NCBI RefSeq assembly: GCF_019925205.1
Contig: NC_083560.1
Coordinates: forward strand, 19,487,145-19,551,144
DNA from: Metopolophium dirhodum
Lineage: Eukaryota > Arthropoda > Insecta > Hemiptera > Aphididae
DNA length: 64,000 nucleotides
Reading direction: 5' to 3'
Of the stretch, positions 12,553 through 22,989 are shown in pieces. The notes under the pieces were generated by a model. That model did not search any database. It was not told where the DNA came from and saw nothing but the letters and a program-made list of their open reading frames with translations. A program made the translations under genes and the position numbers. The stretch's first letter is position 1. Each line of letters begins with the position of its first letter.

Positions 12553-13527
12553 AATATCCCCGCGTTAGATCAGTTATCGGTGTAATTAATTCTGCGAATC
12601 GAGGGATAAATTTTCTAAAAAAATTGCACAAACCTAAGAAACTCCGTGTTTGTTTTATTGTTTTGGGGTTGGAAAATTTTTTATTGCGGCCAGACCTTCG
12701 AGATTTGGTTTAACTCCGTCCTAATTTACTATTTGCCCGAGTATCTTAAGTTCAAAATATCCAAATTTACACTTGGTAGTTTTTAATTTAAATCCTGATT
12801 CTCTTATTCGTTGTAATAATTTGTGTAGTATTATTAATAAGTCATCAAATGTTTTTGCATAATTTATAATATCATCAACATAGTTAATAGTTCCAACATA
12901 TAATAATTCGGTGAGAGTTTTTGCTACTGCTTTTGAAAATTGTCGTGGTGAACTTTTATAACCAAATGGAAACCGTATCCATTCATACAGCCCGAATGGT
13001 GTTATAAATGCTAATTTGTATCTATCTGTGGTTCCTAATAAAATATTCAGAAATCCCTGTTGCATGTCCATTATATTAAAAAATTTTGCTCCTTCTAAAC
13101 TATCGAAAACCGTTTGCATATGAGTTATTGGAAAATTTTGATGTGGTACTTGTTCATTTAATTTTCTATAATCGATCACTAATCTCTTTGAACCGTCTGC
13201 TTTGTTCACTAGAAATGCCGGGCTGGCGTACGAGGAAATAGATGGAGTTATTAGATCGTATTTTAATAATTCATTAATTTGCCTCTGTAGTTCCTGTTGT
13301 TCTGTTAACGCTAATCTATATGGTGGTAAATTAACAGGTTCTGTTGTTGTTATTGGTATATGTATATCTCCTACGTCTATCGCCCCTAAGTCCATTGAGT
13401 GTTTGGCAAAACAATCTTTATATGTATTTATAACTATTTTTAATTGTGTCTGTTGTAATTGGGTTAGTTTCGGATTTATATCAAATTCTAGTTCGTCCGT
13501 GTTTTGTTTGTCAATATATGGTATGCA
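12553..13527 (-). pseudogene. Gypsy-type reverse transcriptase
   Basis: RNA-directed DNA polymerase domain of the retrotransposon polyprotein. In the 224-residue open part (13395-12721) motifs appear in order: LVIDYRKLNEQ (residue 72 on), the motif-A aspartate in NIMDMQQGF (110), FGYKSSPRQF (144) and the YVDD active site (172-175). The frame continues upstream of its first ATG to about 13527, so that Met is not the true start. Downstream of a TAG at about 12720 typical post-RT sequence continues (a KTIKQTRSFLGLCNFFRKF stretch in another frame). It breaks near 12555, where RNase H should begin. Catalytic residues look intact, but the gene is broken by a stop, a frameshift and the deletion. Confidence 0.88.
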
Positions 13528-13582
13528 TTATTATAATTTAACATATCATTATCATTTTTCAGATTAGCTAATTTTAAACTGT

Positions 13583-14380
13583 TTACATGATGAAATTTTG
13601 TTTTTTTTTATGTCTATCTACTAAATTTTTTTCGTTTTCATTCATTAGTTTATTAGGATATTCTCTAATATGCGTTCCGCATACATCGCAAAACATTACT
13701 TCTCCCCCCTCAGTCCAGTAAGGATGATTCAAATATTCGTGGGATTTTAATGCCGACTCAGATGTCGACAAATGTTCACAATCCTGGCAAAACTGAGTGT
13801 ACCACATAATCGGTGTTTTGATTACGGCATTATTTTTTATTTCTATGGGACTGTTTATGTTACATTTATCTAATGAGTATTTTTTTTTAAGACAGGATAA
13901 ATTTAATCGATCGTGACATTCGTCTAAGTACCGGTTTATGTGTTTTGTAATAGTATTTATATCGGGTATAACTGTATACATGCATGTGTTATGTAAGGTG
14001 GGTGGTGATGATTCTCGATTTATTAATGCTGGATTCCAGTGATTATTTTCATGAATTAATCCTATCGTCATTCGGTTTTTTTTCAGTATATTATAGCGGT
14101 ATTTAATGCGTTATTATCTGTGTTTTTGTGTTTTGAAATTATTGTTAAATTTTTATTAACATGATCTGCTAAATATGCTAAATCATCCTCTGTCATATGA
14201 TATCCCGATTTTGTATTTGGTATATTAATTTTCTTTGGTATGTCTATAGTAGATAACTCTAGTCCTTCTTCCCTCAAGCAAACACGTAGTGCATGTGCAC
14301 GGCAATCGGCGAAATCGCCGTCAGAAGGTACTTCCTCAATTTTGTTTAAGTATGATGCATCTAATAAAATATTTTCCCTT
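13583..14380 (-). pseudogene. OTU-like cysteine protease with C2H2 zinc finger
   Basis: On the minus strand the frame at 14380-14083 carries PSDGDFADCRAHALRVC, which fits the OTU Asp-Gly...Cys nucleophile motif. After a short break it resumes at 14071 with GLIHENNHWNPAL, which fits the C-terminal catalytic His motif of OTU deubiquitinases. The 162-residue frame then has a clean C2H2 finger (C95, C98, H111, H116) and a second CxxC (C128, C131) before the RT. Spacing between the Cys and His motifs, about 100 residues, suits a compact OTU fold. The module sits where gag/protease would be expected. The OTU call rests on two motifs read by eye. A stop/frame change near 14083 and another between 13583 and 13527 show decay. 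Confidence 0.62.
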
Positions 14381-14564
14381 AGTGTGTGGTAAATATTGAC
14401 GGAAAAAAAAATCCCATTCCATTATTATTAATTTTGTCAGTAGTTCCATTATTATTTAATTTTGACTTGTTTATGTTAGTGGTTTCATTATTATTTAATA
14501 TTGACTGGTTTATGTCATAAATATACATTGTTATGCACGTATTTCGAAATATGAATCTCAGCAT
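14381..14564 (-). pseudogene. Asn-rich N-terminal segment upstream of OTU domain
   Basis: Minus-strand ATG at 14562 lies only a few bases inside the LTR edge. The frame has short tandem Asn-rich repeats (LNNNETTNINKSK then LNNNGTTDKINNNG) and runs into a stop after an eight-base T run. The OTU frame continues in another register just downstream, so a slip in the T run may have split one N-terminus. Function is unknown. Confidence 0.4.
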
Positions 14565-14568
14565 ACTG

Positions 14569-15372
14569 TGTAAGAATGCAAAACGCAGGTTGTTTTGTGT
14601 GATTGAATGATGGTTCTTTATTCTTACGTAAAATAATCAAAACAGTTTATTTATGTTATACAGTTTTTCTTTTAGTTTGACAAGTGCTCTTCGAGCTACA
14701 GATATTTCGGTATAGAATTTTAAATGGGTTATACAATATTTTCTTTTGATATCATTTGCTCGTTGAGCTACACATATTTGATACGTTGATTATTGACGAG
14801 TGGTATGACTCACGTGGGTGCCGTAGGGTTGATGGATCGGGCAGTTGAATACCCCAGACCAAAACAGCTGACTCGGTTGGTGGTGTTTGGCGGGCGTATA
14901 CGAACAGGATGTGGCTATCGGGCGTTGATTCGTCCTCGATGCACAACACTGGTTCCTACTATGGTGATCTGTTTCCCTTGACAGCGTGCACGTACTAGTT
15001 GCGGCGCGGAGAAGTGGCTGCGATGACAACTCGTGCTTTTCCGTGTCGGAAAGTCCTATAAAGTTGTCAGGTCTTGGAGCGCGTGTGCCGCCGCGCGCTC
15101 TGTACGGCGTCAGTGTGTTTTTATGGTTCGACGAACTTTTGTCTTTGTTCCATATACGTGTTGTTTTACGGGTAGGAAAATTAATGGACAGTATCGTATA
15201 TAAAGTTATTAAGTATCACAACACTTTACGCGATCATTATTTGCAGTATCGATGAGTAAAATGTCGTAAAGTCATAATTTGGTCGGCTCGGTACCTTTTC
15301 ATTGGACACTTATTATGTCCGTTAGATGGCGCGGGCTGTTTCGTTTATTCCTATTAATTCTGTCTCGTTACA
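14569..15372 (-). repeat. LTR of the OTU-bearing element
   Basis: Minus-strand reading starts TGTAACGAGACAG and ends GCATTCTTACA, giving TG...CA ends. An AATAAA polyadenylation signal lies close to the 3' end (about 14618-14623). It is markedly GC- and CpG-richer than its surroundings. No second copy is present in the window, so the boundaries rest on the TG/CA ends and on the start of open coding frame just inside. The overlapping small frames on both strands are not genes. Confidence 0.6.
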
Positions 15373-15831
15373 ACTGGAAATAATGTATATGGATAGATGT
15401 ATAGATTTCAATAATCTTCGTCCTTCTCTAAGTACAAACAATTAAAAGTAAGGTAAATCTTCTCAGGAAATGGAGTGTTCAATTAATTATAATTAACTAT
15501 ATAAATGTATACTTCTGTTGGTAATTTAATTTAGCAAAATTATTACAATAAAAATTAATTTATTGTTACAATACAATTCATAAATAGGAGTTGTCGCCTC
15601 ACGTTAGGTACTATCGTAAATTAAATCATTATACCTATTATGCACATAAATTATATTTTTCTCTTTAAAAACTGTTTTTTCTTTGTCATTTTAATCATTT
15701 GTTTTAAATGTTTCCATGTTTGATTAATTTAGATATTTAAAAAATCTCAACACTGCTATGAACTGTAGGTATTACTGTATTAGTGTATTACTCAATTATG
15801 AGGTACAATAATTTATAATATTCCTTATTGG

Positions 15832-15880
15832 GGTACGGAGTGGCCGAGCGGTCTAATGCGTCGGTTGCGATGGTTGCAGG
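15832..15880 (+). mobile_element. Head of a tRNA-derived SINE
   Basis: Contains a perfect RNA polymerase III A-box, TGGCCGAGCGG, at 15841-15851. The match to the SINE at 57359-57647 stops after about 45 bases, and the sequence then continues in the flank that follows the complete SINE in the other copy. It is a deletion remnant, not a tRNA gene. Confidence 0.75.
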
Positions 15881-16362
15881 TTTAAGACTGGAAAGCGGAC
15901 TACTGCGTTCGGCGTAGTTTCACGACGGGCCAAGGGCCATGTATGTGAAGTTGGCCTCCCGAATTTGTCCGATCAATTCGAGAAATATGTAAATATTTGG
16001 CAAATTGATTTTTGGAATTGCGAATTTTACAAGTTTTGAAAATCTATTTACAATTATTTGCAATTAATGTCACTGTAACGGATGGTGTTAAATTTGAATT
16101 CAACGATATAATATCATTGTATAAGAAAAATGATTCTGAGCGAAAACAGTCAGTCAGCCTCTGATATTACTAAGTATATTTAATGATATTATTGTGAATA
16201 AAGTAATTTATATATAACCTATTTACGTGGAACCTTGTTTTAAATTTTCGATCCTTCGCTATAAAATTTAACATTTTATAAATTCGAAATTTAAATAGGT
16301 ACTTATAAAAAAATTGTGTCTATGTATTTTTAATATTTTTCAAATGCTATTGTAACAAAAAT

Positions 16363-16722
16363 TTCTTCGGTCCAAAAAGAAATAACGATGGAGACTATGA
16401 GGTGAGAAGCAACAGGGAATTGGATGATCTATACAAGGAACCTACAATTGTTGGGTCCCTGAAGAGTACGAGGATAAGTTGGGCAGGACATGTATGGAGG
16501 TCAGAAGAGATGATTGGATCAATAACTAAATGGAAACCCGACACTAAGAGGCCTCGAGGACGCCCCAGACAAAGATGGGTGGATAGAGTAAAGGAAGACT
16601 TGAAACTCCTGAACGTAAGAAACGCAGAAGAATGTGCAAATGATAAAGAAGAATGGAAACAATATGTTGTTGCGGCGATTGGCCTTAAAGGCCTGTAAAA
16701 GTCCAGAAAGAAAGAAAGAAAG
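16363..16722 (+). mobile_element. 5'-truncated LINE insertion, 360 bp
   Basis: Flanked by a perfect 14-bp target duplication, ATTGTAACAAAAAT, at 16349-16362 and 16723-16736. It ends in a GAAA simple-sequence tail. The insertion splits a family Q repeat. The duplicated locus (57985-58390) has no LINE, so it inserted after the segmental duplication. Severe 5' truncation is typical of target-primed reverse transcription. Confidence 0.92.
16402..16698 (+). pseudogene. LINE endonuclease/reverse transcriptase, C-terminal end
   Basis: The open frame encodes the extreme C-terminus of an insect non-LTR endonuclease-RT polyprotein. The diagnostic run is SNRELDDLYKEPTIVGSLK, ISWAGHVWRSE, then RPRGRPRQRWVDRVKEDL and a final AxxR/W-type helix ending at a TAA. 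This region lies after the RT domain and carries no catalytic residues. The first ATG (16402) is simply the first in frame; the true protein would be roughly 900-1000 residues, so this is about a tenth of it. The clade (RTE-like or another) cannot be fixed from this tail. It is not functional. Confidence 0.85.
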
Positions 16723-16813
16723 ATTGTAACAAAAATAAAAAAAAACACACATCATTGTAAAATCAATACATTCATCGCTCCGCTCAGAATCTAAAAAGCA
16801 ATTGTACACCTAA

Positions 16814-16987
16814 TGGCTAATACAGTTATACATAATTGAGGGGGACATTCCAAAACGTTGTATTACCAAAATTGACGAAATCGAGTTAGATATCGATTCT
16901 TATAGAAAAAATAACGATACATCGATTGGCGTCGTCAGAATAGATAAAAACGTACTATTTCCTGGTAAAATCTGCGATTCAAAATGA
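16814..16987 (+). pseudogene. Coding-like segment E1, copy 1 (unknown protein)
   Basis: A 57-codon open frame, ending in TGA, reads IEGDIPKRCITKIDEIELDI... to ...VLFPGKICDSK. The D2 partner (58405-58578) keeps the same frame and stop, with several amino-acid changes and no indel, whereas surrounding non-coding DNA has many indels. I do not recognise the family. It could be a terminal exon of a gene or element carried in the repeat. Non-synonymous changes outnumber silent ones, so present function is doubtful. Confidence 0.35.
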
Positions 16988-17528
16988 GTGGTTAGTCCAA
17001 AACGAACCTTTTCCATACATTTTTCACGTTTTATGCCAAAACTTATATACTATTGCCCGTATTAAAAATATAGGCACCAATCATTAACCATAGCAAAACG
17101 AACTATTTCCAAAAAGTTCTTTTACCCGTGTTATAGTTGTACCCGTTTGTAATACAAAACGTACTAAAAGTTAATTTTATTTTAATAAAGTTTAAATTAA
17201 ATATAAAAATATTATTCTAGAATATTTAACACATTTGAATCGTTTTAAATATTAATAATATATTATAAAATAGTTTTTAATTCAAAATTATTTGTCTGTT
17301 TATTAATGCTATGTTTTTGTTGAAAATGTTAAGATGCAGAAAATCGCTTCCCGAAAAATCAGTATTTTGGCAATAGTACGTTTTTGATTTCCAACACGAC
17401 GATACCCTAACCCAACCCGATATAAGGACGGCGTTCGTGAAATAATAAATATGTTTTTTTATTAAGAAAACTATGATAAATGTATTTTGTAGATATATAA
17501 TTTTACGCCGGAGTGGCGTTATTTATTA

Positions 17529-18260
17529 CGTGGGTCTAGAATGAAAAGGTTCTAAATCATTTTTTTGTTCAAAAGTCACTTTTTAACTAAAATGGCTTTA
17601 GAATGCAAAGGCGCATCTTTTAAGCTATCATTTATGATTATACGATCATTGTTAACATTTTTTTTAAAAGTAAAAGGTTCTAAATCTCCGAAAATTAAAT
17701 TATAAACAAAATTTAATGAAATTGAAAACGCTCGGTTAATAGAACCAAATCAATACGTTAGTATTAAAATGAATCTAATTAAATTAATCACTACCAAAAG
17801 TAGCTAATAATAATATTATTACACTAATCCATATTCAACAGAATTTTACGATTGAGATACAGATTTCGATGTTTCACAATATTATTACATTGTTTTTGTT
17901 AGAAGATTTGTAGCAATGAAAAAGCATTATTCTAAAAAGGATTCTACTAACAGTAATGAAAATAAAAAATAAAAATGAAAATGTTCTAGTTAAATATTTT
18001 TTTTTTTATTTTAGGATGAAAAGGTTATAATATTGTAGAACCTTTACATACTAAACATTTCATAATTTGTATTTTATTAATTTGAATACCAACTAATATA
18101 GAAAATTATTATTATAATGCTGTGAATTAAACCATACAAGTTGATGCATGCCTCAGAACTTAAATTTTCAAAAAATGTTGTTCAATGAGTAAAATATTTA
18201 ACTCAAACCTTAAAATAACTCTCTTGGACAATTTCATAAAAACGATTTAGAACCTTTGAT
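17529..18260. mobile_element. MITE-like element, right end deleted
   Basis: Left end CGTGGGTCTAGAATGAAAAG, as at 59123. The complete partner ends in the reverse complement at 59863. Here the sequence breaks off at GATTTAGAACCTT (about 18257), with the terminal bases deleted. The interior has several further AAAGGTTCTAA motifs in both orientations. Non-coding. Confidence 0.6.
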
Positions 18261-18400
18261 CACCGTGAGTGCCAAACAATTTTGGAAATTAAACATATGT
18301 GTCACAAAACCAATAATTCAAAATTATTAAGTAGCCTTCATGGCGTATGCAACCAAAGTATTGATTAAGGTTTTTAAAAACCACGTGAAGTGTTCTTAAT
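18258..18400 (+). pseudogene. Coding-like segment E2, decayed copy
   Basis: This matches the 3' part of E2 at 60025-60171 but has lost its 5' end, splice-acceptor-like site and internal bases (ATGTGTCACAAAACC instead of the longer partner). It no longer holds a single open frame. It is a degraded duplicate. Confidence 0.4.
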
Positions 18401-19472
18401 ATTCTACTTATCTACAATATTTTACTATATCAATGATAATAATATGTACAATTTGAAAGAAAAAATATTGATATTTCAAATAATTCTAAAAAATAAACTA
18501 CTTGACTCAGATCAATGTTTTGACTATCAAAATTGTTCTTATACAAAGCTGCACAAATAGGCTATTTTGAATGTACCCAAAAAATTTAAATCAAATTTTA
18601 AATTTTTTATTTTTAGTGTTAAATCATAAAAATAAATTTTTGGATAATATATGTGTAGCGCATGTCATACATAAAAAAAAATATATTTAAATATTGATTA
18701 GAACAAAAGTTATTCCAAAAATCAGTTCTATCTGTTACACCCTGTATTGTAGAAGCGCTCTGAGATTATTACGGTGGTATCAAATACGCTGAAGTTCAGT
18801 GTCGTACTAATAAAATATATATCACAAACACACGCACGCATATATATAAAAAAACAATATAATAAGCAAGCACTATCAGATAATATTTCCGAAATTGTAA
18901 GTGCGGTTGAAATGGCACTGATAAGAGAGATATAATATTCATTTATTATTACATAGTTTTAATTACTTAAACACTAAAGAATGATCAAGTGATTATGTGA
19001 TCGGCATAAAAGAGAAAATTATTAAAATAGAAAGAGGGAATAGGTATGTGAATACCTAAATAATAATAGTACATTACGTTAGTAAATTTAGCTGTCCTTA
19101 CAAAACTCAAAATATGCAATAATTGAAACAAATGGATTAGGGTTATAAGTAGGAAATATTGAAAAATATACTAATTTTTTTAACTATATTTTTCGGTATG
19201 TTTCATAAAATTAGCACTATATGGTGCTATACAGATGTTTAGTTATTATTAATTCCACATCATGATATAAAGAATATATAATATATATATAATTATTTAA
19301 GATATATAATTTTTATGTAATTTGTATAATAATATGTACTATGTAAGAAATATTTCTATAATATTTTTCATTACCTAATCTATATTATAATAATGAATCG
19401 TGATTTTGGAGACGAAGGCATCCGTTTCTATAAACAGCTGATTATAGTATTTTAATATTGTTTTCAGCAACC

Positions 19473-19712
19473 ATGATTTTAAATATTATACAAATAATTA
19501 ATAATAATAATAATAATTTTTCTCAAATTACCTACTTAAAGTCACTTTTCTTTGAATGTATCAAATACCGTAAATTTCTCAATAAACGTAGACGAAATCA
19601 AAACCATTATTCAACCAAATTCATATTATCTTTGAGTTTCTACATAAACATATTATCTAGATACCGAAGATACAAATCTAGAAATCTATTTTCATTAATA
19701 TTTAATACTTAA
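19473..19712 (+). CDS. Coding-like segment E3, copy 1 (unknown basic protein)
   Basis: An 80-codon open frame starts at ATG 19473, six bases after a splice-acceptor-like TTTTCAG (19461-19467). It encodes an Asn run (AAT microsatellite), then a Lys/Arg-rich stretch, YRKFLNKRRRNQNHYS, and a hydrophobic segment FILSLSFYINIL. The partner at 60930-61118 retains the frame despite a whole-codon AAT change, but terminates 19 codons sooner. The segment is absent from the D1 inverted arms. I do not recognise it. AT-rich composition makes chance openness possible. Confidence 0.3.
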   Translation: MILNIIQIINNNNNNFSQITYLKSLFFECIKYRKFLNKRRRNQNHYSTKFILSLSFYINILSRYRRYKSRNLFSLIFNT

Positions 19713-20126
19713 CTAAGTAGAGGTGTTTACTGTACTTTCTACTATAATTTTAAATTTATATTTGTTTTTTACTATCTTTCATTAATATGAATTAATATTT
19801 CATGAAATTTCAGAACCCCAAAATAGATAATACTGATCAATTAATATATAAATTAGAAAATATAAAAGAGAATAAAATAGTTAGCTCACCGAAAAAACGT
19901 TGATATTAATATGTTAGTTGCAATTATACTGGTATACCGTAGTTTATAGCTATGATGGTATTATATGTAGCGTGTGCTTATTGTTTATACCTTAGGACCT
20001 CTCGTTATTATTGCAAATAATACATTTTGCGCCTCATTCAAGAAATACAGACGCAAGTGATGGCAATTAGTAGCCAAATATTTTAAGGTATTTTACATAA
20101 ATTGAATTGATATATTATTCATTACT

Positions 20127-20960
20127 AGGGAACGGATTTGAATGCAAATTGCATATTTTTCTGAATGTTTTAGACATTGCTTTCCAAGCACAAAGTTCAT
20201 ATTTTCATACATCAAGAAATTTAAAAATGTAACTTTTATTTTTTAATTTTTTATATTTTTAGTGCATTTTTATATTTTTAAATCATTTTTATATAGGAAT
20301 GGATAAAATAAAAATGTATGAACATTCATTCTAAAAAAATAAAAATAAACATTTATTATGTTACGAAATTACGAAACTATTGTCGACACGTGTAGACACA
20401 CGTATAATATACATACATACAATAGTGACAACATATTATTACCCGCAATTAGGTAAAGATAATTTTTAGGGGAAAAAGATGGACAGATGATAATTGAGAA
20501 GACAAGAGAAGGTTTTATTGTATTTAAATATTTTTTATAAGATACATTTTTCATAATAATGTGTTTTTTTATAAGTTATAAATTCAAAATTGTGTTTTTA
20601 TTGATTTTAAAGTTTTCTAGGGCATTTTTTTAAGGCATTTAGTAGTGTTTTTTTAGGCAGTGGCGTGGCGAACTTCATTAACTTATAAGGCACAATAATT
20701 TATATTAGTAATTATAAATACTTATATAAATAATTACGTATTTACTTAAATAGTAACTGAGAATGATTGGCTTAGTCTTAGTGTGTACTTAATAAATTAT
20801 TTACTATAAGTGAATTTCCCCTAGTCTCCAGGACACCCACCACCCTTTAAGCTGAGGCACGTGCCTCAAATAAAGTCCTTCGTCACGCCACTGTTTTTAG
20901 GACATTTTTCTTATTTTTGATGGCATTAAGGCCCATCATTACATTTTATAATTTTGTTCA
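20127..20960. mobile_element. Decayed AT-rich element hosting a nested MITE
   Basis: Sequence from TAGGGAACGGATTTGAATGC (about 20127) through GGCATTAAGGCCCATC (about 20937) resembles a low-complexity non-autonomous DNA transposon interrupted by the hAT MITE at 20658-20893. TTTAGGGCAT/TTAAGGCAT motifs recur on both sides. The family is uncertain. Confidence 0.35.
20658..20893. mobile_element. hAT-type MITE, 236 bp
   Basis: Ends CAGTGGCGTGGCGAA and TTCGTCACGCCACTG form an inverted repeat with one mismatch, flanked by a perfect 8-bp duplication TTTTTAGG (20650-20657 and 20894-20901). A second copy at 62018-62252 lies at the same site in the duplicated block, so insertion preceded duplication. 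Non-coding. Confidence 0.92.
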
Positions 20961-21550
20961 AAATATTACAACAATTTTCCATAGGTATCTATACAAAGTT
21001 CATAATAAACAAACATACAAAAAAAAATATGTATTTAATATATACAAGTATATAATTTATAGGTAGGCATAGGTAGGTACCTGTATTTTCATCGTAAATA
21101 TAAGTTGTAGTTAAATTGTCACCAAAAATTATGATTAAGTATATACTGCAGACTACGTACCCACCTACGGTTTTTATTACGTTATGACTTATGTCGTAGA
21201 GGTACGTATATATTTATGACCCATAACTAATCGGCACAATACTACGATAATTATCATATATGAATTGGAATTTTCTTCGAAAATAGTTCAGCTGTACAAT
21301 TGTACACCTATATACTGGTCTCCAAAAGAATTAAATTGGTGTTTTGATTTCTTAATTGTTGACTTTGAAGATTTCAATTATCATATTTCATTACATGTTT
21401 TTCAATTTTTATGAAAAACTGGCATAAAATAGTACAAATTTATTGTTTTTTTTTAGTAGATGGTACTTACTGAATTTTACATTAGTATGCGATAAAATAG
21501 TTTAATTTTACAAATTGACTATCTCCATTTAATTAATTTTTGTTGCTTTT

Positions 21551-21925
21551 TAGGGTTACGTCCGTCACCAGGCTGTATCTCATGAACCGTGAAAGTTAGA
21601 CATTTGACAATTTCACAGATGATGTATTCCTATAGTGGCAGCTATAACAACAAATACTAAAAATCCGTCAGAATATATAATATATGCAGTGTTGCCAATA
21701 TATATTATAACACCGGTCGGGCCCGAAATGCACCGTTGGTGGCGGCGTGGCTGGCTGCGGGCTACGGGTACCACCTATACGTATACCTAGGTTCGTGATA
21801 CCTTTCGCAACCATTACCGCGGTGTAGGTACGTCTTTTGCGTGACAGCGCGAATTTATTATTATTATTATAGAGAATGGTACGGAACTTTTCGTACGCGA
21901 GTCCGCTGGCACTTGGACAGTTTTT
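21551..21925. mobile_element. Repeat with CATGAACCGTGA / GGTACGGAAC signatures
   Basis: The left part has GGGTTACGTCCGTC, CAGGCTGTATCTCATGAACC, TTTCACAGATGATGTATT and AACAACAAATACTAAAAA. The right part (about 21873-21925) has ATGGTACGGAACTTTTCGTA then GCACTTGGACAG. From memory this combination closely resembles a dispersed repeat very common in Lepidoptera. The middle (21680-21870) is an unrelated GC-richer stretch. The partner at 63055-63180 keeps only the left part. Confidence 0.55.
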
Positions 21926-22317
21926 GTATAATTGTTGTCAAAAATCTTAGATGGTCACAAAAATTACATAGTTAACTTTTATTAAATTATTTTTATTTAA
22001 TTATAATATATGATGGACACAAAGACGTTGGAAAACATTTTCATATTGGTCTATTATACTGGATACTATGAAATTGAGCGAATACGCAGTATATGTGAAA
22101 ATTAAAACCAAATGACTAAGAAATTATGCAGTAAGTATCCATGGCAATATGGCATATTAATATATTATTATTATACCTATTAACTATACTCTATGACTCT
22201 TTAGAATGGATGTGTAACGCAATGAATTTTTTTCTCAGTTCCAGACAACATTTTATAATATCTGAAAAATAACTGATAGATTACACTTTGAAACTACTTA
22301 GGAGCTGTTAATCACCA

Positions 22318-22378
22318 CCACCCCTTAAAACAATCAGAAGTGGCCTAATAACCCCTTTGCCGCACCACTGATAAAAAG
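22318..22378 (-). mobile_element. hAT-like transposon end fragment
   Basis: Read on the minus strand it starts CAGTGGTGCGGCAAAGGGG at about 22372, a hAT-style CAGTG terminus. No partner end or target duplication is visible. Confidence 0.35.
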
Positions 22379-22689
22379 GAAAAAAAGGTCATATTTTTTA
22401 CATAGCCCGAGTTTGTCCCAGCATTTTAGAGTTCAGTACCTACTCAGGGTGCTTCCAAAAATGTATATTATATTATATTTCTGATTAAAAGGCTATTTTC
22501 TGTAAGCGACTACTGAGTCAATACATAGTTTTAATTTTGTGATACTATTATTTTATAACACGTTACCAATGATCAAACTTTGTGCTGTAAACGACAGTTT
22601 TCAAGCCTTTTCCACATTCATAGTTGTAAAAATTACGTATACCTAACATACTATCGTTGTACAATGATATTTAAAGTCCATAGTCCCAA

Positions 22690-22960
22690 TTTTTTTTTAA
22701 AAGCATTTAATGTCAAATCTTGTTAAAATACGTAAAAGTCACGAAAATGTGCAAGTTATTTTGAGTTAGAAATTCATAATAATTATTCTTTTTGAATCTA
22801 TGAAATATCAATAAAATTTTATCTTTGGGTAAATATGCTTGAAAATTTAATAGAAGGCTCCTGATATAGCAGTTAAAAAATATTAAAAATACATAGACAC
22901 AATTTTTTTTTATAAGCATTTAAATTTCACATGTTGACAAAATTTATCAAATTTATAATT
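22690..22960 (-). repeat. Family Q dispersed repeat, inverted internal part
   Basis: AAGCATTTAATGTCAAATCTTG and TTTTATAAGCATTTAAATTTC are the reverse complement of the TTGAACTTTAAATGCTTATA block seen in other Q copies. No terminal motif is present. Confidence 0.6.
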
Positions 22961-22989
22961 TAATAATTATCTTGTAGTTAATAATTTAT

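Larger units (their letters stand above)
11881..15372 (-). mobile_element. Decayed LTR retrotransposon with OTU domain (minus strand)
   Basis: Read on the minus strand, the order is an LTR (15372-14569), a short leader, an Asn-rich N-terminus, an OTU-type cysteine-protease domain, a C2H2 zinc finger, a reverse transcriptase, then the C-terminal half of an integrase ending at 11881. The RT and integrase are of Ty3/Gypsy type. Gag, aspartic protease, RNase H and the N-terminal half of integrase are not seen, and no left LTR was found. The element sits in the left segmental copy only, between blocks K and D2. Stops, frameshifts and one large internal deletion make it non-functional. Confidence 0.8.
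16065..16795 (+). repeat. Family Q dispersed repeat, split by a LINE
   Basis: Left end ATGTCACTGTAACGGATGGTG, then GATTCTGAGCG at 16133-16143. The right end has CGCTCAGAATC near 16781-16791, so the 11-bp motifs are inverted relative to each other. The LINE fragment at 16363-16722 interrupts it. Confidence 0.8.

Noticed and set aside
14752..15255. Five overlapping frames in the LTR region
   Set aside because: They lie within the TG...CA LTR, overlap on both strands and have no homology that I can recognise.
15836..15860. Possible serine- or leucine-like tRNA from TGGCCGAGCGG
   Set aside because: There is no anticodon arm or B-box at proper distance; the match is to the SINE head.
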